From: Telmatactis stephensoni | Lineage: Eukaryota > Cnidaria > Anthozoa > Actiniaria > Isophelliidae | DNA length: 64,000 nt | NCBI GenBank assembly: GCA_029948255.1 | Contig: JALIZF010001884.1 | Span: 992,001-1,056,000 of the forward strand | Direction: 5' to 3' | In this document: positions 36,392 through 48,498 of the stretch, in pieces | How the letters are laid out: every line of letters starts with the position of its first letter | Numbering within the stretch: position 1 is the stretch's first letter | Translations under genes and position numbers: made by a program | The notes under the pieces: model-generated | What the model was told of the DNA's origin: nothing | The model's input: the letters and a program-made list of their open reading frames with translations, nothing else | The model's database searches: none

Positions 36392-39300
36392 ATGGTGTTG
36401 TCGGCATGGAGCAGCTATTTACAAGCACTTGTAAGTGTATATTTAGACTTTAACTATGCCTATCTACAGTAAACAGTTTAAAACTCCCTTTATGAAAGAA
36501 ACGCTCGCGACTCTAGAACCAGCCCATGGTCTGTTTAATTAGGAGGGTGTGCTCTGTAGAAGGGTGTCTGTAGAAGGGAATTCATTGTTGTTTTATCATG
36601 CTTATGCTATGGTTTTCTGTACAAAGGTCAAATCTGTCATACAGTAAGCTTAAGTGTGCTACATACTTTTTGTCATGATTCATTTTTTCTGTAATAGGCC
36701 TTTTGCATCAACTAGTCACATAGTACAAAATCTGTTATTCTGGTCTGCAAAATATGCCCTGGGAAAATATCTAAAACAAAGAAAAGTCAAGCTTGACTAG
36801 TTGGAATCCTTTCATTGGTTTTTGAGGCTACAGACCTCCTTCGATTGCCTCAATGTTTTCCCAATACAGTCCTCTTGGGAACTTTCTTTGTTTGAAATCC
36901 TTTAATTAGGTGGACACGAAAGAATGTTCACCTTGAACAAAGAATCTTATTCCCCAAGAGAATTGTATTGGGAAAACAATTAGGCGAGCGAAGGAGGTCT
37001 ATTACATTCCTTTGCCCACCAGAATAGTAGATTTTTTACCATGTGACAAGTTGATTTAAAAAGCCTCTTGGTCTCATAATGGCATCATGATCCAAGTTAC
37101 TGCAATCATTATGAAAGTTAGTCTGCTAATACAGCAAGGTTTTGGTGCCCTAATGATTACAAAATCATGTATGAATTGACAGGGCTTTTCATTCTATTAA
37201 AATTCCCACTCAAATCTTGTGCATATGTATACATTTACATGTACTACCTACAATATTGCCAGAATTGTTGACACAATTTTGTTGGGGTGCACGTGGGCTC
37301 CCCCAACACCCCCTGTACAATGTTGCTGTAAAAATCCCAACACATACTACTCGGCAATCAGTCCAACTGCAGACCTTCTAGCTACCAGCAACATTCTACA
37401 ATAATATGGCCACAAAGTATAATGTACAAAAAAAATCCATAAATTTCATATTGTCCCAACTAATTTTGGCAAGGATTGTAGCCTTCTCCTTTAATTCCTG
37501 ATAAATTAGTCCAAAATAATTAATGATAAAATCTATTTACAGGTGCTGTTGATAACAGTTTCTGCAGCTTACAGCAAAGATGATGAATTCCACTGTTCAA
37601 GGGCACACTCAAGAATAGTTAGAAACACTTTAAGAAAGGTGTTTATTTAATTCATCATTAATAATAATCACAAAGTAGACATTACTGTCCTCTTATAATT
37701 AGCTATTACGATTATTTTGCACTGATTTTGTGATGTCAGGAGCAAGGATGGCACAGTTGGTTAGTGCGTGGCCTTCAGTGCAAGAGGTCCAAAGTTCAAT
37801 CCTTGGATCTTACATCCTTGTTTCAACTTCTTTCCTTTCTGTGTAGCTTGAAGTAGCTTGGAAACATGCTGACACAAAGCATATTTTTCACACCTATTAA
37901 CTCTTTTCATTTTCAGGATTTCTTTCCAGTATATGAGCACCACAATAGCGACCCCAATAAGAAGTGTCCTTTACATGAAAGTCATGATGTATTTATAAAT
38001 CAAGAAATTAGCAAAATAGAAGAACATCATGCAAGATGGAAATGCAATTTTTGTGGGAAATTATTCTATGGAGAACAGTTTCTTGACAAGCATTTTGATA
38101 ATAAGCATCCAAATTATTTAATAAAAGTAAGTTTAGCATTATTTTTCTATGACCCTTGAATTTATCAATGAAATCAAGACAGCATTAACACATTGGTATA
38201 ACTTTGAGGGAGCAATTTTGTATGACTGTGAAAATGGCACAGTCTCAGTACAGCTTGTTTACGGCTGTGAATTTTCTTCTTATAGAGCAGTTTTTGTAGG
38301 AGTGTAAAATGGATTGCACCATAATGTGACTGTGTCACTACCATATCTATAAAAACATGCAAAATTCTTGCCTTCATCATGTAGTACCATAACCATGTCA
38401 TTTTCACAGTCATATGAGCTTAATTCCACCATCATGTGATGGCAGCCATGACAGGAGGCACAACAATAGAGTCTTTTCCCCCTGGGGAACTGAACTCTTT
38501 CTCATGTAAACCAGATTAGTCCAGACTCTATTGTTCCTGCCTCCTGTCATGGCTGCCGTCACGTGATGGTGCAAAGCCTCTATATTTCACAACACAGAAA
38601 CATTCATGCCATGGTGCAATCTATTTCACACTCGTGAAAACTAGTACCTCTATCTTCACATCTTCTCAGATAGCCACAGGATCATTAGAGCAATTTTCAT
38701 ATGGCTATGAAAAAGTCTACCATTCTGCATGTTGTGTGTTGCATTGCATAGCATTGCACAGTGTCTCAACATTTTGTTTGATCAGCATTGTGGTCTTATC
38801 CAGTCATAATGTAAAAACATGGCTCAGTACAACACAACATGACCCAAAACCTGCCTTTACATATTGCCACATATATGACAGATTTAAGTGGATTCCTGAC
38901 AATATTCTGAATAAAAAGAGTGTATAAGTACGTAATTTGCCTAGAGTGTACAATAGAATTGCCAGTACGAATAAACTAGTTGTTCTCTTTCTTGTTCTGC
39001 TGTGTTTTCAGGAAGCTCCTGTATGCTTAGCAGACTACTGTGATATCTTCCGATGTGAGTTTTTACTGGACTACAGGAGGGATACATTTTGGGAGAAGGC
39101 TCTTTGTAATGAACAGAAAATGACACTCCTTAGAAAGCGTTGTGAGGTAAGCCCATTTTATTGACCTGAGTAAATTTTGTCCGGTAAAAGGTTGGAGCCG
39201 GGTCATTAGAGGCAGGAAGCAGCATGGTCGAGTAGTCAGAGCGTCTGTCTAGTAATCTGGTGTTCTGGGCCCAGTTGTACGAAGGTTGGATAAAGTTATC

Positions 39301-41599
39301 CACTGGATAAAAGTTATCCACTGTATAGATTTTGTATAGATTTTATCCACTGGATAAGGATTTATCTGCTGGATAGTGCTATTCACCCTTTGTACAACTG
39401 GCATGGCCCCGCCCTGGGTTCAAGTCCCCACTGTGGTCACTAACTGAAGCTGAATTTGTTCTGGGTAGTCCTAGTTCAAATTCAGTTTCTCAGCCATGCT
39501 TGTAGATAGGAAGCCCACTGGTTTGTCTCCTGGCCAGTTGGGGTTCTTAGCCATTTCTGTTTGAGTGGAGTGCCTGTTAACAAGCTGTATAGCTAAGTGC
39601 TCTTCCACTATAAACAAAGTATTTACATTATCGTACAGTGCCACTGACCCTGCACAATCTAACAGGTTTTAAATAATTTGTTTTGCTTTCATTTTAGGTG
39701 CTTTTGCGTAGTTGTCTTCCTGAAGGAAATCTATTGAATGAAACTGAATATACTATTTATGGTAAGCTAATTCATTAAGGCCAAACTATGAGGTTTTATC
39801 AGAGGAGCAGGCTGCTTATGGCAATTATACCTTTTTACTACAAAGGCAACATGCCTCCTGGATAAAAACCTTATTAAGTGTAGTGGATTCTACATTGGAA
39901 CTTTATGTGCTTTTCTTTACATTAGGTGCTTGTATATAATGTACAAGTTTTTGTTGTGGTTTGAAATTGTTTTTGGTTGGGAAATTTTCAAATTAGTTTT
40001 AATTAATTTTTATTTGATATATGGTGACCAATATTAAGAAAATTGCATATAAAATAAAACTGTTTTTTTTAAACCAAAAAATAATTTCAAACCACAACAT
40101 TTTCATAATAATTATCCTTGTTCAATGCAGTTTATGAAAACAATAAATGAAATTATTTTTAATGAAATTATTTTTTTCTAAGAATCAACACGAACAAGTA
40201 TCTGCTCTTTATTGACCTGTAAAGAATACTGGAAACCACCACATGAGGAAGTAAGTCATTACGCATGTATAAAAAGACAAGGGGGAGGGAGTTGGAAAGG
40301 AAAAGAAAAGTAAAAAAGAGGAGAGGAGAGGAGAGGAGAGGAGAGGAGAGGAGAGGAGAGGAGAGGAGAGGAGAGGAGAGGAGAGGAGAGGAGAGGAGAG
40401 GAGAGGAGAGGAGAGGAGAGGAGAGGAGAGGAGAGGAGAGGAGAGGAGAGGAGAGGAGAGGAGAGGAGAGGAGAGGAGAGGAGAGGAGAGGAGAGGAGAG
40501 GAGAGGAGAGGAGAGGAGAGGAGAGGAGAGGAGAGGAGAGGAGAGGAGAGGAGAGGAGAGGAGAGGAGAGGAGAGGAGAGGAGAGGAGAGGAGAGGAGAG
40601 GAGAAGTATTGTATGAAATAAGTTCTTATGGAAATGTAACAATAATCCAACAAAAGTAGCCAGTACTTGAGACACTAGTCAGCAACAATGTAGGCCACCA
40701 TAAGCCAGTTTCTTGAAAGACAAGACTACTTTATATTATGGTCCCACTAATTAATAACTTGCCCAGTAATTATAAAGATTGTGTTTTTTTCCTTTCCAAA
40801 GGCACATTATTTTCAATTTCCCTGATTTTGCAGACAGGTTTATGGCTGTTCATATGCACTTACTTATTTATTTATTAATTTAATTTATAAGATGGTTATT
40901 ATTTCTTTGTAGATTGCTACATGGAAGATCATTCTCTATGCTGTGTTTACACCATTCTTTGTCATAGGACTTATCATCTATTACTACTCTGCTTGGGAAT
41001 ACTATTTGTAAGGATTAATGTATTATTTAGACTTGGTCTCAATCCATCAGGGTTCTGTACATCTATCATACTGTCCCCTGTGACTGTAGGCACATGAAAC
41101 CCTAATACCTTGAGTCCGTAACATGTAAGGGGCAAGCTATTGTAGCCAAGTTGATAAGTGCACTGCCGCCTGATCAAGGTCTTATATCTGATCCCCAGTC
41201 ACCTCACACATTTTAAGTTCATTTCATTCTGTGTAGCTTCAATAGTTATTAGCTTTATATACCCTCAATTGAGCACTGACTAAGAGAGGTGTTAAGTGGG
41301 CTATGTCATATTCCTGGGAGACTCAGGCTTCACACTAAAAAATTACTATTGCTAAATGTGCTTTTACCTTTCATATTTTGATAAACGTAAATCGTATTAT
41401 TTATTGTTTATTCATTTGGTAACAACCACAAGGGGGGAAAAACTTCAACAAAATTTTTTTTACTTATTTTTTCAGTGGAGACCTCTTCCAAGACACAAGT
41501 TCAGAGATGGAAGAGCGCAGCCCAAGATATGTAAGATCATGGCAACAAGACAGTGAAATACGTCATCGTTTTCAACGAAGACAAGTACACATGTACTAG
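36392..41599 (+). CDS. Single-pass membrane protein with signal peptide and C2H2 zinc finger
   Basis: Eight coding exons, 276 aa: 36392-36430, 37543-37638, 37917-38126, 39012-39146, 39698-39761, 40183-40250, 40913-41007, 41476-41599; all phases agree. Residues 1-23 form a signal peptide (Y-L-Q-A-L-V-L-L-I-T-V-S-A-A-Y). A classical finger follows: C88-x2-C91-x12-H104-x4-H109 (C-N-F-C-G-K-L-F...K-H-F-D-N-K-H). A cysteine-rich section comes next (C120, C125, C130, C147, C159 and more to about 195), then one membrane helix at about 209-230 and a basic 45-residue tail. The topology puts the finger in the secretory lumen or outside, which is unusual for C2H2. I recognise no named vertebrate homologue. 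Function unknown. Exon 7 can read through its donor into an immediate TAA, so an unspliced form would end after the helix. Confidence 0.8.
36828..37004. mobile_element. 177-bp MITE with AGACCTCCTTCG ends
   Basis: Imperfect inverted arms of about 68 bp: CAGACCTCCTTCGATTGCCT on the left, and on the right the complement of TAGACCTCCTTCGCTCGCCT. Both arms contain GTTTTCCCAATACA. It lies in intron 1 of the C2H2 membrane-protein gene. Confidence 0.7.
37735..37815 (+). repeat. tRNA-derived SINE head
   Basis: GGATGGCACAGTTGGTTAGT fits a Pol III A box. AAAGTTCAATCCTTGG, 40 bp later, fits a B box. The stem pairing is poor, so it is a SINE, not a tRNA gene. It lies in intron 2 of the C2H2 membrane-protein gene. 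Confidence 0.6.
38223..38412. mobile_element. Palindromic repeat, GACTGTGAAAATGGCA family, copy 1
   Basis: Starts ATGACTGTGAAAATGGCACA and ends with the complement, ATGTCATTTTCACAGTCAT. Internal words such as TGTGTCACTACCAT recur in the other copies (43950, 56125, 61285, 63868). Confidence 0.65.
38427..38571. mobile_element. 145-bp palindromic MITE with CACCATCATGTGATGG ends
   Basis: Arms of about 45 bp: CACCATCATGTGATGGCAGC on the left, mirrored on the right with C for T at CpG positions. ACAATAGAGTC and GACTCTATTGT are the inner ends. It abuts the previous repeat in intron 3 of the C2H2 membrane-protein gene. Confidence 0.75.
39220..39440 (+). repeat. tRNA-derived SINE split by a nested MITE
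   Basis: The SINE part starts AGCATGGTCGAGTAGTCAGA (A box) and resumes with CCCTGGGTTCAAGTCCCCAC (B box). Between them is a 131-bp element, 39271-39401, with ends CCAGTTGTACGAAGG and CCTTTGTACAACTGG and internal TTATCCACTGGATAA repeats. The order of events is clear: SINE first, MITE second. Confidence 0.7.
40318..40604. repeat. (GGAGA)n pentanucleotide array, about 57 units
   Basis: A 286-bp almost perfect purine array of GAGAG units in intron 6 of the C2H2 membrane-protein gene, 68 bp downstream of exon 6. Long strand-asymmetric purine tracts can form triplex DNA. The repetitive frames on either strand are not genes. Confidence 0.98.
41115..41260 (+). repeat. Degenerate tRNA-derived SINE
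   Basis: TGTAGCCAAGTTGATAAGTG resembles an A box, and TATCTGATCCCCAGTCACC a decayed B-box region. It sits in intron 7 of the C2H2 membrane-protein gene. Confidence 0.4.
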
Positions 41600-41899
41600 A
41601 TAACAGTCTGGGCATGATGAATTGCAGGAAGTGAGGCAGGGTATTGCAGTAGGTTGAGTGAGATAGCAAAAATCTTAATGCTTTTACACACCATATTACA
41701 ATCACAGGGGTTAAAAATCAATAATTTTATATATCTCAAGATTAAGAGTTTTCCAGGGGGTCAGATTGCAAATTTCAGTTTTTGTCTGGCACTGGTCTAG
41801 AGTCTGGTTTGTATGGAGTGCTCTAAATGTAAGAGCACTTGTAGGTATTGTTAAAAAACAATGGCAGTTGTTCAATACAGTACTTATGAGCATTCTTAC

Positions 41900-42346
41900 T
41901 TAAAGTGCCCATCACCCATATTTTTTTCATGTTCAAACTCAGTTCTTTTTGGCAAGCATAGTGAAGATGTTTTTATACTGTTTTTCCTAGGCCCACATTT
42001 TCTGAGATAAAAGGGTTTCAAATATCAAAATGCAAATTTGATGACATAAAAGGAGTCATCATTTATTATACAAAAGCAAGATAATTTAAGATACTTGAAT
42101 TTTTCCATTTGTAAATTATTTCTATTGGTAAAACCTGTTGTTTAGTGAAAACTCCTCTTTTTGTAAAAGCCATGAGAAGTTGGCAGTGTTGACTCCTTTT
42201 ACGTCATCACATTTGCATTTTGAAATTTGATACCTTTATATCTCAGAAAATATTGGTCTGGGAAAACAGGATAAAAGATCTTCACTATGCTCCCCAACAA
42301 GAACTGAGTTTGAAATAAAAAAAAATATGGGTGATATGGGCTTTAA
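41900..42346. mobile_element. 439-bp TTAA-flanked foldback element
   Basis: The element is 41904-42342 between TTAA tetranucleotides. Its ends are AGTGCCCATCACCCATATTT and, complemented, AGCCCATATCACCCATATTT. Sub-terminal arms also pair (CAAATTTGATGACATAAAAGGAG-like near 42030 with its complement near 42195). It lies downstream of the C2H2 gene's stop codon and may supply its 3' UTR. It shares end design and TTAA target with 9497-9958. Confidence 0.75.
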
Positions 42347-42568
42347 GTCTTAATAAGAGCATGCACTCAATGTAATGCAACTGAGTTTTATTGAACAGCA
42401 TACCTCTGTAAATTTAAGGGGGTTTTCCAGGGAAGGGGATGTAGTACATGGACAAACTTCTCAGCGCTTGAATGAATTTGACCACTGTCACAATAATTAA
42501 AAGAAAGAATAGAAGAATTTAGGCAAAACAAGTACTGGACTCAATAGAAAACACCTTATGTCAAAAAT

Positions 42569-42574
42569 TTTATT
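42569..42574 (-). terminator. Polyadenylation signal AATAAA
   Basis: A canonical AATAAA on the minus strand, 25 bases past the stop codon of the 578-aa gene, implying a very short 3' UTR. Confidence 0.6.
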
Positions 42575-42598
42575 AATAAATATCATTTTAATAATTTC

Positions 42599-45500
42599 TT
42601 AAAACTTTGAATTTGATTTGTGTTTAACTGATACTTTAGCAGATTTACTTCGTACTTTATGAGGAGGTGTTGGAAAGTTAAGAACTGGGTTTATGCCTCT
42701 GACGGCCATTCCTTCTGAAGTTAGAGAAATCCTCCTCTGTGATTGAGTACTCTTACTAGGAACTATCCCTTTCTTTACGGCTTTTTCCTCCGTTGAAAGC
42801 AAAGATTTACTCATGTCCTTGTTATGTTTACATGGAGGATCAAAACTTTGTGCTAAATCCACTATATCATAGCATTCTGTGGCTTTGAGTTTATATTGTG
42901 TCCGCATAGCTCTTAAAGTTGGCACTGCACTTTTGCAGTTTCTGTACTTTTTGCTTGCAGTTTTTCTGTAATAACATGCTTCACAAGGTGGGGACTTTGG
43001 AAGTTGTGGTGTTGTAATGGGTGTTTTAGGCTTCTCTGTAGGATTGCTTTCTGATTTCTTGTCTTTTAATTTAGGGCGTGTCTCTGGATACATTGAACCA
43101 GGCTTAAATGCCACACCCATGTTGTAACCACTGTTACGGAATGTGGTAATATCAGAATCCTCTGACCCTGACACACCATTTGATGTTGTACTACTCCGAC
43201 CTGCAGAAGCTGTTCTTTTTATTTTGTTGAGAGAAGACTTTGGTCTGGACAAAGAAGTCCTTCCAGTTGGATACCTAGCAGAATTACCTCTTATACCGTT
43301 ACCCTTTTTGGCATTTTTAGCCTGTTTATTTGTCTGTGAACTTGTAAAAGTCTGATTTGTTTTCTCATCTTTTAGTCTTTCCCAAAGTACAGTTTCCTCC
43401 TGGAGATCCTCAAGTTCATCGAGCCTGTGCATGTATGGATCAACCTTTCTTTTCCCTCGGAAACATACATCTTCAACTGTCTCATCCACCCAGGTTTGAG
43501 GATAAGGATCATGGAATCTGAATTCCATTTTCTCAGGGTCAATCTCTTCTGGAACAAAAAGCTCATCAAATTCTTCATCATTTTGTATCCATTCTTCCTT
43601 TGCTAACTCATCTGCTTCTCTTAGCTTCTTCTCCTTATCTTTTTCCTTAGCTTTATCACTCTCTGACTTCTTGGCACTAGGTTGCCTTGGGTAGACACAA
43701 CTTGGTGATGAATTAGGTCTAGAGGGTGTGGTTGACATAGGTTGGTTATTTGAAGACGGTGTCTGGAGATCCCTAACAAAATGTTTGGTGTCAGTATGAT
43801 AGCTGTGACATATGGTTGATTTCACATGACTGTGAAAATATCATGGCATGGAGTGTGACGTTGAGATACATGTAGTATGAGTTCTACACTTGTCTGACAA
43901 GTATCTCAAAAGATTAAAGTTCCATATGGAGACTTTTCCATGTGTATTAGAGTATTTTTCATGACTGTGAAAATGGCATGGTTATGGCACATTTACGGAA
44001 GGAATTTCAAATTTAACAGAGTCAGTGGCACTGACATGGATATGGCATGGTATGGTCCATTACACATTGATATGAAAACTACTGTAGTGCCACTGCCTTA
44101 CGCTAACCATATCATGTATCCCAGTTTCATAGTTATCTAAAATCTGCTACATTTTATATACACAAATTATGTATATACTCCCACAGTCATATAGAAATTT
44201 TATGTTTTAGTACTGTTCAATAAACTTGCAGAAAGACAAAATATATCAGCTTCACTTCTCCCTGGGCTTAAAATGTGCAGTTCCAAAAAATATCCATACC
44301 CCACCAAGGAGGGAATTTGTAAATGGACCCCCCTACCCTCCAGAACTTCCATTTTTCTTCCATACAAACTCTGTTATTTTGCTTTTCTGACCCCCTCCCT
44401 ACCCTCTGGAATTTCCAATTCCCTCCACGGTGGGGTATGGATATTTTCTGGAACTACACAATCCCCTTTTGTTTCCACATGTAGCTTTTACTTGTTTTAC
44501 TAAGCTGTGTTTCACTGACGTATATTTTCTCCATTTTTAACTTGTGGATTACAAATTCATGAGTTATTGTGAGGGGACAGGATATGCAAATGTGTCACTC
44601 ACTCACTCACTTGCTCACTCACTCACAAATTGTAAATGTTTGATTGCAAGTTGGAGTGATCTCTTGTTTCTATGGTTACCTCTCTAGTCTGCTGGCTGGT
44701 CTGCTGCTAATTGTTGGAGGTCCCAGGTCTGTGATTGGTTCATTTGGAGCTTGAGTAGCAGGGATTTCTCTCTTACTTAGAGCTGCAGCTAACTGGCTTC
44801 TGCGCAGTGCTGGGCTTGCTATTCCTTCATTGTTCATATGATGCTTTAAATTACAGACATATAAAATTGATGAATACATGAATCAGTAAAATGAATAAAT
44901 CAATCAATCTGTAATTAATTACATAAATTAATAATCAATCAATGGATTAATTGATTAATCAATTATTTATACCTCAACTAGATTGAATGAATGAATCATG
45001 AACCAAAGTACAGTATTATAAACAAACAAATAAACCTAAGATAGCTAGGTCTGTTCCTCAGTCCCCCGTTTAATAAGATATATGTAACAATCTCAGTTGT
45101 GTCAAATATCCTTTGTCACAAACAGGGAAGAAATGAGTTTTGATATATTTGTCTTCATAAACATGTTTTCCGTATATTGATACATCTCAGTATGAAAATC
45201 ATGAAATTCTGATCAGTGTGGGGAAGGCAAATTTGCTGCAGGCCTATTGTTCATGCTATCATTCTTATAACAGGATCATTACTTAATAAAGGATAGCACG
45301 AACCAAGCTCTGGCATTGAGGGTGTACTTATCCAGACAAGTATGAAAACATATCTTGTTTACCACACTTAGGCCCTCAGTCCATACTAAAACAATTTTCT
45401 TATGTATAAATGTGTAAAAAATAGAAAAAATGTCTTTTCAAATGTATCTGGAATACTTTGGATGAAGCCATAAATTTTGAGAGATTTTGGAGTTCAACAT

Positions 45501-48498
45501 ATATTATGAGGCAGTGTTTAGACTTATCATTATATTGAAGTATATATGGCAGATTCCAAATACTCCAGTATTATATGTAAACACTCAAGTTGAATTAATT
45601 GGCATACATATATGTTTTCAATTTTTTCTTATTCACTTACCTTGAAGCTGTAGGTTCGCTGGTTACTCATATATTGATTTACTTCTCTCACTTGCTTTGT
45701 TAGCCTTTTGAACAGTTGCTAAAAAACACAAAGAAATCAATGAAAACAATCCTTAATGCCCTACCGTGCTTTTGTCTACAAGCAGACGAAGTGCTTAATA
45801 ATTTGTAGCATTATTTGTACCAAAGTTTTTTGTCTAGTTTAGAGAAGGATCTTTTGACTGAAACTCATACCTTTTTATGAACAAAAATCATGAGTCTTGT
45901 GATCCAACAATTTTCTTTTGCTCACTAGTTTACAGTTTCCAAACCTTTATGTAATAGAAAAATCTGTATCTGGGATTTGGATCCATTTATCAAAGAAACC
46001 AACTTAATTCATTTTAAAATCAATTGTTAGAATTCAAAGGATTTTAAATTCAGCTTTTGACTTATTTGACCAAAAAATGCAGGGGAATAAGGTGGCTTTG
46101 AAAACTGCAAAACCACAAAGAAAACCAACTGAAGGAAAACTAACAAAAATCTGAAAAACTGAAAACTGCATACAGTGCATTAAATATGCAAATTCTTATA
46201 TATGCCCTCCTAAAAACCTACAATGCAGGAACGTTGTTTTAGAATTTAGATAATCACCACCTTCTCTCGAAGAAACCAATATTTTCAACTACGGTATACC
46301 CTTTTTCATATGATCCAAAAACAGTATACTAGTATGCAGTATATGGAAGACTACATGGATAAGGGGTGTGCATATAAATAGTGTACATAAGTGACTGTTA
46401 TCATGAGTTTCCTGTTGTTTTTAAAATGAGGGATTGAAGTCATGAAAGAGATTCATGGAAATAACATAGACGTAATAAAATACCAAAAAGTTGACAACCT
46501 TTTACTCCTATATCATATTACTTAAAAAATAGTTTTTTTTCCAAAAAATGCCAAATTTTAAGGAGTAAAAATGAATGTTCTTGTTAGTCTAATATTTAAC
46601 ATGTCAATGAGTTTTTATTTTTTTAATGATTCAAAACTACTTCCTAAATATACCATTTCTTTTTAATGCATTGTTTCATCATTATTTTTTACAATACAAT
46701 ATTTGTTTTCCAACCTTATACATGTGTTTAACTGTTCTGTTTCATGACCATTTTGTGTAAATAATTTTTTTTCTGTTAACATTAAATTTTATTTACTTTA
46801 AGAAAACAAGTTATATATTTTTAAGTAAAAATAGTATTGAAAATTTGAATCACTGAAATTTTTCTATGAGAAATAATTCTTATTTACTGAATAATATTTG
46901 ATTTCAAAATATTCAGGCATAATTCAAGAACTGAAAGATTAAATTTTAGGCAAAATATCTCATTTTTGATCTCATAATTAAAACAAGAGTAATATTTCAA
47001 ATCCAATTCTTTACTTTTTATGATCCTACAATTCAAAAATTATTCAAAACACAACCAACCTTCCTCTGCTAGTTTATCATCAAATTTTGCAGCAAAAGTA
47101 CTGAGGTAGGGATAAACATGTATGCAAATAATATTTTATATCCTTTGTACTTTAAATATTAAGCTAGGTTTATATACACACTCTAGATAAGCTATAGATA
47201 AGTTTGAATTTAGTAAAAAATAGACTTACTTCGAATTAATGATAAATAGGACAGAAGATTGAAGTAATCCAGTTACTGCAGGACTAGAAGATTAGCCAAC
47301 CTTAGAACAACTCCTTAATTAATGGTCAATATATTCTTGTTGAGAGTATATATACTGATTATGTGCATTCAGGAAGTGAAAAGGATGGAAATACAATACT
47401 AAAGGAAAAAGCAAGGAAACATCTGTCAAATTTTCTGTCTATAATTCACTTTTAAATACTTTGGCGAAGAAAGTGAGATAGGTTTTTAAAAGCATTTAAA
47501 TGGCTTTTTGAGAAAAATTAAATTTTCTCTTTTGATAAATATTATACACTGTAAACACTCAAATAGATTTTTATCAAACAGTGTTTTTATTAAAACGATA
47601 ATTATTTATAGTTTTTAAGATTAAAGAAGAACAAAAAATTGTTAATAAAGTTGACATGTGACAAAGTCTGTAAAAAGTTTAAAGTTGATGACGAATGAAC
47701 CCAAGTTTACTTGTCATTAATATACAAACAAACAAACTCGATAAGTAAACATTGAAATTTTGACTTTTTAATCCCTTAGATACTCACCAGAGTGAGCTTG
47801 AATTCTTGAACTGTATCTAAGAATTAAAGGTAAAACAGCTGATTAAAAAAAGTTTCACGAGTTAAAAAAAATCGAAATTAATATTCATGCCAATTTCACG
47901 GTCTTTTAGGATCACGGCTTTTCACAACTCGAGGTGTAAAGGATTTGTTCATAGCTAAAGATATAATTAACCATAGTAAAAATCAGATCACATACCCCCA
48001 ATTTCGTCGTCTGCGCTGTCAAACAACAACGATTTGGGACTCTTTCCTCTAGTAGCACTTCTCGCCGCTGGCGCACTTTTGATACGATTTTCCTAGTGAT
48101 GGAAGAATTCTAGAATTATTAGTACCAAACTTGACATTTAATTTATTTCAAAGTTTAGGCACGTAACTACCATTGTTTTGGACGGTGGTGCGTTGTGATG
48201 TTTCTTTGGAGATCGAATCCAACCATCATTCAAGCTTCGGCCACTGCAGAGAATAAAGATTTATCATCAGTAACTGAATTCTAAACATTAGAAATAATGC
48301 CCAAGCATGACACAGCAACTGAATCAAACACACACTACACCACCGACACCACAAAAAACATTTGATACTTCTGCACCTTGAGAAAGAGTTATTCGTTGCC
48401 ATGGTATCAGGTCTTGGAATAGGCCAATTTTGAGCGTAGATGGCAGTCAGAGGGACAGCAGTGAAGTTGCTTACTCGAAGTTGGCGTGGAGCCTCCAT
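42599..48498 (-). CDS. Unrecognised basic, low-complexity protein, 578 aa
   Basis: Seven coding exons on the minus strand: 48498-48377, 48243-48171, 48092-47996, 47816-47788, 45718-45641, 44843-44680, 43772-42599; phases agree throughout. The start is the first ATG of exon 1 (M-E-A-P-R-Q-L-R). I do not recognise the family. Visible features: residues 1-130 basic and polar; about 140-170 a possible short coiled coil (Q-L-F-K-R-L-T-K-Q-V-R-E-V-N); an S/P-rich stretch; an acidic, E/K-rich patch (N-D-E-E-F-D-E-L-F-V-P-E-E-I-D); W-V-D-E-T-V-E-D; a cysteine-containing motif P-P-C-E-A-C-Y-Y-R-K near residue 460; and a lysine/serine-rich C-terminus. No signal peptide, membrane helix or enzyme motif is seen. 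The composition suggests a cytoskeletal, ciliary or nuclear protein, but that is a guess. Confidence 0.75.
43950..44085. mobile_element. GACTGTGAAAATGGCA family, copy 2
   Basis: ATGACTGTGAAAATGGCATG is followed by GGCACTGACATGGATATGGCATGG, a decayed complement-type end. It lies in the intron before the last exon of the 578-aa gene. A further decayed piece precedes it near 43810. Confidence 0.55.
44274..44461. mobile_element. MITE, GTTCCAGAAAATATCCATAC family, best-preserved copy
   Basis: A 188-bp element with ends TGTGCAGTTCCAAAAAATAT and, complemented, TGTGTAGTTCCAGAAAATAT. Arms of about 50 bp include CCATACCCCACC and GGAGGGAATT. It lies in intron 6 of the 578-aa gene. Confidence 0.8.
45719..47787. 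other. 2-kb AT-rich intron without recognisable elements
   Basis: Intron 4 of the 578-aa gene. It is strikingly AT-rich and contains no repeat, SINE or coding exon that I can identify, in contrast to most other large introns in the window. Confidence 0.6.

Noticed and set aside
37735..37815. Functional tRNA gene
   Set aside because: A and B boxes are present, but the acceptor and anticodon stems do not pair; a SINE head fits better.
40168..40675. Long open frames on both strands, rich in R-G-E-E or L-L-S-S-P
   Set aside because: They are translations of the GAGAG pentanucleotide array in an intron.
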